From positions 44,368,699-44,432,698 of the forward strand of contig JAFMSR010000002.1 of assembly GCA_022818135.1 (NCBI GenBank): 64,000 nucleotides of DNA. Direction: 5' to 3'. The notes below the pieces were generated by a model. The model saw only the letters and a list, made by a program, of their open reading frames with translations. It searched no databases and was not told the origin of the DNA. This DNA is from Saxidomus purpurata. Taxonomy: Eukaryota; Mollusca; Bivalvia; Venerida; Veneridae. Positions 49,101 to 60,087 of this stretch are shown in pieces (the stretch's first letter is position 1; the number at the start of each line of letters is the position of its first letter). A program made the position numbers and the translations under genes.

Positions 49101-52100
49101 GACATTTTGTAAGCTGTTCATATATTTTCACCAAAAATAAACTTCTCATCATTTTTTTCCAAACTATTTTTTTATAATCCAAATTATCAACTATGTCTAG
49201 AGCTACTTTTTACAGTCTCACTGTAAATATCTCGGTCTTTTTGATGCCACGTGCTTCCAGATCAAGAACTACAGCAAATAGCCGGCATTGTTTTTTGATC
49301 TCGGACACCTGCAGCTTTATCTTTATGATTGAGGAGGTTGCGTAAAAATTTTTATCGCAATGTTCTCAAAATAATTTCTGGAAACGTTGACTTTGCAGTT
49401 GCTGAAACAAAAGACAAAAAACACACACGCTGGACGCCCGTGTTTTGTTTTAAAAGAACAGTAAAACTTTTAATTTTAATGTTAATTGATAAATATTTGT
49501 TTGCATTCACAATTGCACTTACTCAGTCGTGGTGTCACATAGCTTGGATTTGCAAACAGTTTTGCGTCACCCTTTACGACAGGCCACTTTTCCACACCTA
49601 CCGCTGGTGACAAAGCTGGGCCATTCAGCTTACTTTAAATGGAATAATATTGTAAGTAACATAAAGGTGTAAATAGTTTGATTCTGATAAGTCTCATTCT
49701 TTTGAAACAACATAACGCCGTGAAGACGCCATCTCAACCAAAAATACGCCTGTCGAACTTTGTAATTCAATGCTTTTGATTCAACATCCTTTACAGATTA
49801 TTAATGTTGGTTTTCATAAAACTGCAAACCGCGTTCCTGGCTGACTTTGAACTGTCTAGCAACATTCGTTTTCCGGGGGGGGGGGGGGCAAGACAACGTG
49901 TCATGTGACAAGACCCGACGTCCCTAAGCTCCCAAAGGTCAACGGTCAGATATCTTAGAGTTTGAAGGTGAATGGAATCTTTTATTATAGCTATATGCCA
50001 AATTCGCATCAAATTGTATCGATCTAGCGTAAAAACGTTCGAGCAGGTCATTTTCGCTATTGTACATTTGGGACAATTATCACGGGCCATTCCCACAAAA
50101 GAACTTTGGCACAAATTTTTGTTGTGGTCACGATCAGGAAAAGATTGACATGACCACGTGCGTACAACACTTCCACGTCCCCTAGCTCAAAGTTTTTGTT
50201 TCAATTAAAAACAAGTGGTAAATGCTATTTTTATTTACACTCGTCCCTTTTATATCATCTAAACACTAAGGAAATATCAAGCATTCCTCATATAAGTGCA
50301 TATATGCACACCGTTTGACATTCATGTTTGAAAATCGATGTTTTTGTAGTCAACTGGTTCCATTGAATTGGTTTGTATGAATTAATAAATATATGACCTA
50401 ACATGGCCATATTTCCCTACTGATCCAAAACTCTAAAGTCCCTGCCCTCGAAAAACAAATACCAAAATAGCGGCAAGCCAGAACTAAATGTTAAACCTGG
50501 CAATGTCGATGAAAAAATTCCACTCATTTGAAATTATCTGAACATTTTGTATTTCTCGCATTTAATTTTTTCGTGGTACAAATTAATTTCTTATGTTGAA
50601 GTAAATTTATTTTTTATATGAACCTGTTCCTAACCTGGCCACGGTCCAAATACAAGGCTCACCCGACACTGAGTTGTTTGACTTCTATAGCTTAGTAACT
50701 TCTTCAAATTTACGGTTTGAAAATGATTTTACAACACTATTAATGACTCCGGAAGACCTTGTACGCACTTTGCTGGCTTATGTAACGGTATGTGAACCAC
50801 CAGGGAATTTTAAAAGCAGGTTAATTTGTATACAGTGGGGTGCTAATAGCCAATAGGTACATACAACAGCAAAAATAGGAAATCTAGGTGCACATAAGCA
50901 AGATGTAGCATCTGTCTACATGCATGTATAAGTTAATACCGAGTTCATACAACATCTAAAAAATCACCTACCACAAAGGACAAGGTTACACTCAGGGCAG
51001 TTTTTAAGGCCTAATGGAATCCTGTATATATGCATACATTTGTATCCGGACTATAACTTTATCATGAATGCTATGAAGGATTTTAAAATAACTTGGCACA
51101 AATGTCTAGCACATCAAGCGGATGTGTCGCGTGCAAGACCCAAGTCCCTACCTCAAAGGTCAAGGTCACACTTAGTGTTTAAAGTAATGGAAAACTGTAT
51201 GCATGGTTACTCTGTCATGCATGGAAGGATTTTAAAATTACATAGCACATTTATTGAGCACATGGAGAGGACACAGACTGTGAGGCACCTCTTTTGGGGG
51301 CATTCTTCACTTGTGAGGGACAGCTCTTGTTCCTTTTTTTTTTTACTTTCAATTATTTTTTTAAGCAAAAAATAATCTTTTTAGGGGGTCAAGGTCACTT
51401 TAATTAAAAATAGATGTTTTTGTGGAATTTTTTTCCAGTATGAAATAATTATTGTTTTCAGCAAAACAATGTTTTAGGTTAAGGTGACTGTTGCTTAAAA
51501 TAAATAATAGTTTTTTTTTTTTATTTTTATTTTTTTTTAGTTTTAATTTGTTTTCAGCAAAACAATATTTTTAGGAGCTCATTGTCACTTGTCAAAAATA
51601 AGTTGTTTTTTGGGTCGATTGTTAAAATCAAACCAAAGGTAACAGAGTATATCGGCCCCTTACGGCCGAACGTACAACATACAAACAAGTAGTTCCACAT
51701 AAACAGTTGTTAGGCATTATAGTGATTTCTGTTTTCAAAATTATATAGTAATAAATCTAAATAATTTAAAAACATTTCAGAATAGAATAATATTATTTCG
51801 TTGTTATTCTTTAAATGTGTAATTAATCGTAAATACTATTAATGCGCGAACGAACGACTTGGACACACAAATTTATAAGAACTCGTTTTTTACCTATTAT
51901 TTTATAGTCTGCGGACATAGAGCAGTTGGTAGAGGTGCTGGATATTGAAATGCGCTGACTTACTGCGGCGGACGCGAGTTCGAAACCCATCTAATACAGT
52001 ATTTTTTTTTTACATTTTTTTTTCTGTTTTACTTGTAAGTTTAAGACTTTAAACCATTTTAAATGTTTTACAGCAAATAATCATAGAAAACTTCATTCAT

Positions 52101-55100
52101 GTCAAACTTATAAGGATAATGTTAATAAGACATACTGTATACATATTATTCGATAACAGTAAAGTTCAGTCAGTAGTCGTGTCAGGTTTTGCTTGTACAA
52201 CCAGAATTGGTTTCCTTGGGTTCTTTTCAGGCCATGCCTCAACATCAGTCATCACCAATTTCTAGAATATTTACCTGTCAGTTTTGTTTGTGGGCCCGCT
52301 GTGATACTTTGTATCACTGTTTTTCTTGTTCAGTTATTAATTTACTGTGTCTTCTTTGATCTTGCTCATTGTTCAGTTTTTGCCTACAATTTAGGATAGG
52401 AATTTATTTTGTATTATTGACACAATACACTCAACCCTATGGGCAAATCCCATAACTTTTGAATGACATTAAAAGTTGTGCAAACTTTGAATTTTCAATT
52501 CAGGTTTGTAAAATTCCACTTCTCAGTTACCATTCACAGCTATGATACTTTATAGGGTAGTTGAACATACATGTAGTCACTGAATGCAAAAGGTAAGCAC
52601 ATGGGTTCCTATCAAAAGTAAAGTTTACACATATGGTTAAAGGTCAAACTCTGGACATTTGTGTCTCCAGTTTGTTGATAACTTTACTCATGCATGGGTT
52701 GCCCTGATATTTACACATGTATGTGTACAGTCTGTGTTGTTCAGAGACAATCGACCCTCCAGCACTTTCAGTCCTTTGATTTTAACAGTCAAGGTGTTTT
52801 TTTTTCACTAGGGTTTTTAATTCTACAATTTCTACAGGGACAGTTTTTGCAAATTTCACAGTGACATTTAATTTAAAAACTATTCGATGCATAGTACAAC
52901 TTTTGCATCAAGGGGGGCATACGTGTTTCACAAAAAGCTCTTGTTTACTTTTAGGTCTGAGGTTGATATTGTAGTGACCTTCAGTTGAAAAACAGTTTCC
53001 CACCAATAACTGAATAACAAATGGGCATAGGATAGTCACACTCAGGATACTGCAGTTGGTGATGACTAGTAGAATACTTCCTATTAATTTGTAGGACAGT
53101 ATGTCAAGGGTCAAGGTCAGTGACCTGTAGTTGAGAATGATTTCGTATTAATTACTGAAGAATTATTAGGCCCAACATGCTCAAATTTTGAAAGCCGGTT
53201 GACCAGTAGATGACCCCAGTAGAGTAGTCATGGTATTTTCTTCAGCAGTCTGATCATGATAAACACATGTAATTGTTCAGTAAATTTTCAGGGAGCACAC
53301 TTTTGAATAAACAATGGTACGGTTCATTCAAAAGATGGACAATTACACGTAAATTGTGAATTTAAGTAGGTTAAGGCTTTGTGATATATAAGAGGAACTG
53401 CTGTTGAGCCTACCTGGGGCAGAAGTAAGAGTGTTCGCCTCAGGATCGAAGGGTTCTGGGTTCGATCCCCACCAGCGTGGTAGTGCATTAAGGCTAGACA
53501 TGATAATCCCACATTGCCGTTTCTTCTTCCAGGTTGATTCCATTTGGAGCGAGTCTCGAGAGCAATTTATGTAATTTGCAAGAACTTGTTTTGTAATCAA
53601 GAAAAATTGAAATTTCAGACACCGTTGAAGTTGATGAGGCAGACTTAAGATGGAGACGCAGCAGTCACGCAGCCATTTCTGCCATGTTGCCAAGTCACAA
53701 TGCCTTCCATTCCGACACCGGCCTCGTTCTGACGCGGCAGATGACGGAGCCATTGAAGCGGAGGAGCATTGCACAGAGCCGGAAGTCATTTGCAGCTATA
53801 ACTAGAGGTCTGTAATATTGTATATTATTCATCATTATGCCTTCATGTAACTGGAAAGTCTCTGTCATATCTGTGGGCTGATTTCATTTTAACAAAGCAA
53901 AATATTTAAAAAAAATTCAAAGGTAAGATGAGGATTTTTGAGTATGGGGTTTGGTTTTGGAGTCGGGGCATATTTCCATGTTTGAGCAAGGTGCCCTGCT
54001 GGCAAGCAAGGAAAAGCCAATGGCAAGGAATTGTCGGCGGCTTTTTAGTTTTCCCGTTACATGCCTCTATAACTAGTCTGTATGAAGGAAGTTTTGATCA
54101 AAATCTATCGGCGATTTGTTTTGAAGCTGACGGAAATCATAAGTCAGTGTTAAATATTTACCAAGATATAGGTTTTTCATTTCAGCGTACTCGCAACCTT
54201 GACATGTTGTCAACAAAGTCACGTGGGGGTCATGTGACGGCTGTCAACTTCTGATTTCCGCGCGAAAATATTATTTAAATTTTTCTTAAAAATTAGAAAA
54301 TCGTGTTAAAATACATTTCAACACGCAATAAAAAGGTATTGATAACATTTTCAAACCGTACACTAGTATATCGGGATGATTTGACTCTCTTTCAAGGGAA
54401 GTAATTTGTACTGATTGTATAGTATTTCCCCTTTGTTTGAGGGAGGCTCAATGCAGGGAAATCATAGGCTATATTGCCAAGCAAACACATAGAAAATATG
54501 TCGGGAGTTCTCATCTTATGTTAGCTCCGACTTCCAGAGGCTGTGCAGGGTATTAAGCAAAACAATTTGCATCTTTTTAACTAAGTAGAAAACGGATACT
54601 TCCGGCAACAATGACACATGTAGGTATATAGACCTACTTACAAAGCCGCAAATTAATATAATTTCTCAAAGACAATTTATTGTTAAAAACCATTAGAAAT
54701 AATCATTTTTGATTCTTTTCAATTATTTTTGTGTTATATGTGACATGAGCTATATATCGGCGATAAATGCAAGCTGCCGACATTTCCTGCTGTAATGCCT
54801 ATTTTTTGTGTGCTCTAACATGGTTCGCACAGGCCTTGAAAAGTACTTGAATTTGAGTCAAGTGCTTGAAAAGTACTTGAATTCTGTGCTGGGAAAAAGT
54901 CCTTGAAAAGTACTTGAATTGGAAAATGAAACTAGTGAATTTCTTTAAAAGTCGTTGAATTTGTATGTTCTGCGTATCATGCCTTAAAATGACGAGAAAA
55001 CAGTCTATACGTATCAGTCCATCGAACATGCTCACGTGTGATGTATCAACTACGTACCGGATTCTGGAATTTAGACACGCTTGCTCCCGGAGTGATTTCC

Positions 55101-58100
55101 CTTTACCAAAAGTCATGGTTGCGGAAAATTTGTGAAAATGCATTTTCTCATCGACATTGCTCACGAATGATAGTTATAAAGGATGGATAAAGGAGTTTAA
55201 GGGGAACAAACACAAGTGTACTTGCGTTGTGTTGAATAAACTTATAGACATAGCGCATTATGGGCGAAAATGCATTGAAGAGTCATCAACAAGAAAAAAG
55301 CATTTATTAACATGATAAACAAAATCTGACAAATAAACGTTCCAATGAGTCAATACAGTCGTTCCTCATGACAAAAAATCCAGATTTGAATAACAAGTAA
55401 ATATTGCGATTTTCAAAACAACATGTATTTTGCTTGATATTAATTTGAATAACCAAGATACATATTACATTGTCTTCCAAATATGATTTAAGGCGACATT
55501 TGACTATGTATCCCGACATGAAGTCGGATTTTTCGCATCATTTTAGTCCTTGAAAATTAGAAAAAAGTCCTTGAAAAGTCCTTGAAAAGTACTTGAATTT
55601 TGTCTCAGAACTTCTGTATGAACCATGTCTAAGTACCCCTTTAAAGGCCTCATATTTAGCAGTATGCACTACCAATGTAAACAAAAATTATCTCCCCCGA
55701 CGGAGGTCAAGGCCAAGATTTGCAAAATAGTCAACGGTTTTATTGTCTCATCTATTTCTAAAATAAACGAAAAAAACATGCAAAATCCATCGGCTTTTCC
55801 TTGCTTGCCAGTAGCCCTTTAATTTGGGGAAAGTCGTAGTGATAAATAGCTGAAGGCGACACATAAAGTCAAAGTTTGGGGAAAACTGCATGATTTTAAA
55901 GAAATTTGGGGAAGACACCCTATACCGGCCTCTGATATAGAAGGTAAAAATGCCCTTGGTGTACCTGCCAGATAAATTTGTGTAAGCAGACCTAAACCTT
56001 TTTTCTGCACGGCATATGACAGGAATGTCACTTACTTTATGTACAGTCGAGTCTCGATTATTCGAAGTGTTGGGGACCAAGTTTTTACTTCGAATAATCC
56101 GTGGGTTCGAATAATCAAAGTCCCGAAGATGGTCATCTGATTGTTATGTAAATCGTCAATATGTATAACTATCATTGACGCTTAACGTAGTATATTTATT
56201 TTGATGAAAGGAAAGGCAAAACAGAAATAAATCATATAAAACTTTTAATTTATTTTTCATTAAAACATCCTAAATATACATTTATGCATATATTTGTATT
56301 TCTAATTATTTACAAGTAAAATGCGTTCACAGGAAATAGTCAGATGTACATGTAGTATGACGGTGTCATTATGACGGACCAATTCTGTAAAACACTTACC
56401 TTAGTGTTTTATAAAGTTACATCTCCAATCTAAACAGGCAGTAAAGGATTAGCAGTTAAAAGTAAACAAATCTTCAGGTTTGTCTACACAGTGACACTTT
56501 CATACTTCATATATGTATATGCATAGCCGTTTGGTAGCCAATGACTGACATCTTCCCCACATAAAACAAAGGACTGCGATGTGTGTCGAAGATTTAGGAA
56601 GACTGCTTGGAAATAAAATACATTAATATCTTTTTAAGTTTTATTGCCCATGCTTTAAAAGATTAAATAGAAGTTCAAAGCATTTCTCAAGCATTTTAAT
56701 AACAAGAAAATTCTGTTCAAGTGCTTTGCGTAGATTTAGTGTCTTCTGTCCTTTGACGGGTCAAATGATGTACAAGAAGCTTTTTAAAAGTTATTATTCC
56801 TTTGTTGATAGAATACTGAATCTTAGTTAAAATTCTTATGTATGTACTATTGGGTCAATTAAAGAAATGTAACTCTTTATTACATTGTAATAACTCTATA
56901 TTTATTGTTACTGCCCTTTGCAGCTTATGTTGTGTATAGCATTGTTTAATCCCTTTTTGTTGTGTTTGTAAAGTGAAAAACTGAAAATAGCTGAGTTTTT
57001 TTCGAGGAAAATGGTTGAAGTTGAGGTTTGGACAGTGAGGGTTGAATGTGAAACTAGTGCAAGTGTATATGAAATAAGAAGCACTAGTTTTACAATCAAC
57101 CCTTCAATTATTTTACATGTGGTCCTTTTCATGGATAGACTTAGCTTTTCTCAGACTATTTAAATATTTACATTAATAAGGCAATGGTCTTTGAAAGTTT
57201 GATTCAGTTTTTATGCCCCCCAAAAGGTGGGCATATTAAAATCGCACCGTCCGTCTGTCCATTTGTGCTTATATTTGGATACTTAGGTGGCTATAGGAAC
57301 AAAAGGTAACAGTAAATACTCTTTGATGTCATTCATTCCGTAAGCTCTTAGGTTGCTATGTTTTCTCTTACGTGGCTAAAATAACAATGGAGAGAACACT
57401 AGAGTAGCCACATAAGTATCCATATGTTAGAACGTCCGTCCGGGCTGTAACTTTGTCACACACTGAGGGATTTTGAAATAACTTGGCATAAATGTTCAGT
57501 AGATCAAGACGACATGTTGCGTGCAAGACCCATGTCCCTACCTTTGAGGTCAAGGTCACACTTAAGGTTTTAAGGTAATGGAATCCTGTATATATGCAGT
57601 GAATAATCTAGCCCTGCGTCCTGCGTCATAGACGCACAAAAAATGCAAACGACGCAAAGATTTGAAATATGTACGTCCTTTAGGACGCAAGCACGTGAAA
57701 AGCGAGACTTGGGTATATGCTCGCGGCAGTTTGTATAAAAGAATATCGTCCACGAACATGCGTTTCCTGAAGAAGAATTTTCACATGAAATCGTTAAAAA
57801 ATCGCGGTACTTAGAGTGGTGTTTCAGACAGCTAACAGGACATTAAATTAGAATTATTTTCCGTGAAAATTTGTATACACGTATATTTTACTTTTGTGCA
57901 TTTATTAAATTCGAAAATATTTGCCGACCGACGTATATTTGTATAGCTTGATAGTGCATAACCCCAAAAAAACTTACTCATATAATACATTGTCTATTCC
58001 AAACTAGTTTTTATACTTCCAAAATAATCAGACTTGTCACTACCTGTCAACATATTCGGTCTTTTTAATGTAATTTTTTACACGTAAAAATTGGTCAGAA

Positions 58101-58441
58101 TGTTTATCTCAATGATTTCTTGGTTACCTGGGGTCAAAAACTAGGTCATGTGCTTAGGTGAGGGATATAGGTCCATCTTGGCCCTCTTGTTTTGCTTTTA
58201 TTTTTGGGGTAAGTTTAGGAAAAGTTAACAAAAGGTAATTTTAGCTAGAGATACTGCAATTAATTCAAATTGTGGTATCTACAGGAGGTGGTAATCAGTT
58301 TAGTCATTGGTCTACAATACGACAGTTTCTGATGGGTATGAGTGCAGTGGATGCATTACTTCTGGGAAATGAGGACCGTATCCAGACGGTAGATTGTATC
58401 AAAAGCATGACGGCCACCATAACTGTGAAAAAAAAATACAG
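43048..58441 (+). CDS. Unrecognised multi-exon gene, 5' part (three exons, 3' end not found)
   Basis: Three candidate exons (43048-43114, 53619-53807, 58285-58441) join in matching phases (1, then 1) without a stop to give about 137 residues. All are bounded by GT/AG. The ATG follows an E2F-like promoter motif. The N-terminal part is polar and basic, with repeated Arg-Ser motifs (SRKSS, RRSS, RRSIAQSRKSF) like substrates of Aurora B, PKA or similar basophilic kinases. Exon 3 contains a hydrophobic stretch around FLMGMSAVDALLLG. I do not recognise the family. The Ser/Arg pattern plus E2F recalls mitotic or kinetochore proteins, but that is only a suggestion. Exon 3 ends in phase 2 at a good donor (GTAAGG), so further exons must follow. 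None could be picked out before 64000. Confidence 0.6.
44824..45020 (+). mobile_element. tRNA-derived SINE
   Basis: A box-like GGTGTAGAGGTTAAGG and B box GGTTCGAGCCC are spaced as in a tRNA gene. They are followed by a body with CCAGGAAGCGGACTCGAG and an A/T-rich tail ending GGTATAAACTAA. An inverted relative occurs at 39600-39780. It lies in intron 1 of the unknown gene. Confidence 0.75.
45394..46413. mobile_element. 1.02-kb foldback DNA element with ~440-bp inverted arms
   Basis: Ends are ATGGAACGCCAAATCTACAT and its inverse complement at 46394-46413. The arms stay nearly identical for hundreds of bases: GGTGTAATTCAGCTGTTTTT on the left recurs inverted on the right. The 8-bp flanks are ATAATTTT and ATAATTTG, a 7/8 match, as expected of an old hAT-type target duplication. 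Inside are many short self-complementary words such as GAGAGCTCT and relatives like GAGGTCT, about 20-40 bp apart. No coding potential. It lies in intron 1 of the unknown gene. Confidence 0.85.
47943..48510 (+). repeat. Bivalve-type tandem repeat ('TATGCCCCC...GCATATTA' family)
   Basis: Begins TATGCCCCCAAAGGGTGGCA and runs through about three ~170-bp units, each with CTGTAACTTTGTCATGCAT-like and AACTTGGCACAAATGTCT-like words. Each also has AGGTCAAGGTCACACTT-like sequence. Related pieces lie at 47200-47400, 49900-50200, 50960-51250 and 57210-57600. Non-coding. Confidence 0.7.
48700..49900. repeat. Stretch with many C and G homopolymers
   Basis: C runs at about 48732-48747 and 48781-48798 and a G run at 49876-49888, in otherwise unremarkable DNA. 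Smaller runs lie at 47031-47095. Apparent frames here, including a 146-codon Pro-rich one at 48445-48885, depend on the homopolymers. No supported gene. Confidence 0.6.
50960..51250 (+). repeat. Same repeat family as 47.9 kb, partial copy
   Basis: Contains ATTTTAAAATAACTTGGCAC, CACATCAAG, GTGCAAGACCCAAGTCCCTA and CAAAGGTCAAGGTCACACTT in the family order. Non-coding; the 111-codon frame over it is spurious. Confidence 0.65.
51909..51992 (+). pseudogene. tRNA-like sequence (tRNA pseudogene or SINE head)
   Basis: TAGAGCAGTTGGTAGAGG resembles a D-arm/A box and GCGAGTTCGAAACCC a T-arm/B box, with T-runs downstream that could stop RNA polymerase III. The ends (GCGGACA and CATCTA) do not pair as an acceptor stem, and no convincing anticodon arm forms. 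It is therefore not called a working tRNA. Confidence 0.45.
53404..53605 (+). mobile_element. tRNA-derived SINE abutting exon 2 of the unknown gene
   Basis: The head contains TTCGCCTCAGGATCGAAGGG and B box GGGTTCGATCCCC. The body has CCACATTGCCGTTTC and GAGTCTCGAGAGCAATT, and the tail GCAAGAACTTG. It shares these with the inverted copy at 62882-63110. The tail runs to within about 15 bp of the exon 2 acceptor at 53617-53618. Confidence 0.75.
53619..53807 (+). CDS. Unknown gene, exon 2
   Basis: Acceptor AAATTTCAG and donor GTCTGT enclose 189 nt with one stop-free frame that fits the phase-1 ends on both sides. It encodes TVEVDEADLRWRRSSHAAIS onward, finishing RRSIAQSRKSFAAITR. Base composition is clearly richer in GC than the flanks, as expected of coding sequence. 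A SINE ends within about 15 bp of the acceptor. Confidence 0.65.
54819..55627. mobile_element. Non-autonomous DNA transposon, 809 bp, with 5-bp target duplication
   Basis: Ends CATGGTTCGCACAG and (inverted) CATGGTTCATACAG match at 12 of 14 positions and are flanked by TCTAA on both sides. Both ends carry repeated CCTTGAAAAGTACTTGAAT words, inside each terminus. A 121-codon minus-strand frame inside has no recognisable motif. It lies in intron 2 of the unknown gene. Superfamily not assigned. Confidence 0.75.
56045..56125 (+). mobile_element. One end of a pogo/Tigger-like element
   Basis: TA then CAGTCGAGTCTCGATTATTC, followed by repeated TTCGAATAATC words, looks like the terminus of a TA-targeting element. 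No matching inverted end was found downstream, so it is probably truncated. Confidence 0.4.
57210..57600 (+). repeat. Same repeat family as 47.9 kb, partial copy
   Basis: Starts TTATGCCCCCCAAAAGGTGG and includes AAATAACTTGGCATAAATGT, GTGCAAGACCCATGTCCCTA and AGGTCAAGGTCACACTTAAG. Just downstream (57610-57710) is a segment rich in GACGCA/TGCGTC words. Confidence 0.65.
58285..58441 (+). CDS. Unknown gene, exon 3
   Basis: Acceptor ATCTACAG and donor GTAAGG enclose 157 nt in a frame continuous with exon 2. It reads GGNQFSHWSTIRQFLMGMSA, then VDALLLGNEDRIQTVDCIKS, ending TVKKKYR in phase 2. The sequence looks like a folded domain with mixed hydrophobic and polar residues. A stop-free minus-strand frame over the same bases is regarded as its shadow. 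Confidence 0.55.
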
Positions 58442-58574
58442 GTAAGGTGCGCAATGGTTGGGATGGCTACTGGTTATCCAGTACAAGTTTTGTTGGTGCT
58501 CCCAAAACTGACTTGATACTGAAGTTTTTCGTCTTTTAACAGTTGTGTCCACCAGTTTCCATAATAGACTACTT

Positions 58575-59690
58575 TTTAGCTCACCAACAACGTGCTCAAG
58601 ATGAGTTATTGTGATTGCCTGGTGTCCGTCCTTTGTCTGTCTTGTCTGTCTGTCCACAACCTCGTGTATGCAATAGAGGCTGCATTTTTCTGCTGGCCTT
58701 GATGAAAACTAGGTCGAGTTCGGATATGGGTCATCTTGGGTCAAAAACTAGGTCACAGGGAAAATCATAGAAAAACCTTGTGTATGCAATAGAGGTTGCA
58801 TTTTTCATTTGATCTTCATGGAACTTGGCAGTATGATTGCATTGAATAAAATCTATGTCATGTTTAAATATGGGTCAACTAGGGTCAAAAACTAGGTCAA
58901 ATCATAGAAAAACCTTGTGTATGCAATGGATGTTGCATTTTTATCGGATCTTCATGAAACATGGTAAGTGTAATTGCCTTGATAAAATCTAGGTTGAGTT
59001 TGAATATGGGTCATCTGGAATCAAAATCTAGGTCACTGGGTCAAAGCTAAGAAAAACCTGTATGCAATAGAGGTTGCATTTTTAGCTCACCTTGCACGAA
59101 GTGCCAGAGTGAGCTATTAGGATCGCTTTCTGTCCGCCGTCTGTTGTACATCATACGTCCGTTAACATTTTCCTTTAAACAACATCTCTGAAACCACAGG
59201 GCCAATGTTCTCATAGTTGTTTAAATAATTCCATTCCATGCAGAACTCTGGTTGCTATGGCAACAAATAGGAAAATCTTTAAAAATCTCAATAACAGGCT
59301 GACAGAGAGCTTAGATATTTGGCATGTGGCATTGTGTTGTGGACCTCTACAAAGATTGTTCAAATTATGACCCCCAGGTCAAAATTGACCTTTGCCCAGG
59401 GGAGTTACTTATTTGTACTTAGGCTTTTATAGGAAACTTCTTTTCAAAAACCACAATGCCTAAAGCTTAGATATTCAGCATTGCCTAGCGGACTTCTACC
59501 AAGATTATTCAAATTATGACTCGCAGCGAGCATGTTACTACTTGAAATGATGTTATAACAAAGAAACCCAATTTGTTTAAAATAGTATTGTCACAAGCTG
59601 TTTCATAACAGTAACACTAGGCATATTTAGCATGTAGGATTGCTTATTGTTCTACCAAGATTGTTCAAATCAAGACCCTTGAATAGCTAA
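58575..59690 (+). repeat. Dispersed repeats with TTTAGCTCACC starts
   Basis: TTTTTAGCTCACC followed by a GAGTTATTGTGATTGCC or GAGCTATTAGGATCGC word occurs at 58575 and 59085. AAAAACCTTGTGTATGCAAT then AGAGGTTGCATTTTT repeats several times at about 125-bp intervals (58790-59090). These are bivalve-type interspersed repeats with no coding sequence. Confidence 0.6.
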
Positions 59691-60087
59691 CAGTGCAGAT
59701 CATGATCAGACAGCAAAAAAAAATGAAAAGCGTACAGTGAAGATGATTCGACAGCAAAACAATGAATAGCCAATAGTGCAGATTTATGATCAGACAGCAA
59801 AATAATGAACAGCAAACAGTGCAGATCATGATCAGACAGCAAAAAAATGAATCGCCAATAGTGCAGATCATGATCAGACAGCAAAATAATGAATAGGCAA
59901 TAGTGCAGATCATGATCAGACAGCAAAACAATGAATAGCCAGTAGTGCAGATTACGATCAGACAGCAAAAAAATGAATAGTGAACAGTGCAGATCATGAT
60001 CAGACAGCAAAAAAATGAATAGCCAAAAGTGCAGATCATGATCAGACAACAAAAAATGAATAGCGAACAGTGCAGATCATGATCAAT
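59688..60087 (+). repeat. 42-bp minisatellite, about nine units
   Basis: Units read roughly GTGCAGATCATGATCAGACA then GCAAAAAAATGAATAGCCAATA, spaced 42-43 bp. Because 42 is a multiple of three, the reverse strand gives two overlapping ~120-codon frames with repeated LLSDHDLH or CCLIMICT. These are repeat artefacts. ATGATCAT in each unit is self-complementary. Confidence 0.9.

Larger units (their letters stand above)
43115..53618. other. Intron 1 of the unknown gene
   Basis: Contains a SINE (44.8 kb), the 1.02-kb foldback, 'aggtcaaggtcac' repeats (47-51 kb), homopolymers, a tRNA-like sequence (51.9 kb) and a second SINE (53.4 kb). No further coding exon could be supported, though short exons may be missed. 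Confidence 0.5.

Noticed and set aside
51909..51992. Functional tRNA gene
   Set aside because: A- and B-box-like words are present, but the acceptor stem does not pair and no proper anticodon arm forms.
53343..53789. 148-codon minus-strand frame
   Set aside because: Covers the SINE and the antisense of exon 2; the plus-strand exon with matched splice phases explains the open frame better.
43048..58441. Assignment of the unknown gene to the kinetochore protein DSN1
   Set aside because: The WRR-S and RR-S motifs recall DSN1, but the flanking residues and exon 3 do not align with what I know of that family.
58304..58657. 117-codon minus-strand frame
   Set aside because: Antisense shadow of exon 3 of the plus-strand gene plus repeat sequence.
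59665..60052. Two overlapping ~120-codon minus-strand frames with repeated peptide units
   Set aside because: They are the 42-bp minisatellite read in frame; no start context, splice sites or family resemblance.
59688..60087. CRISPR array
   Set aside because: Direct repeats lack unique spacers of constant length, and the genome is clearly eukaryotic.
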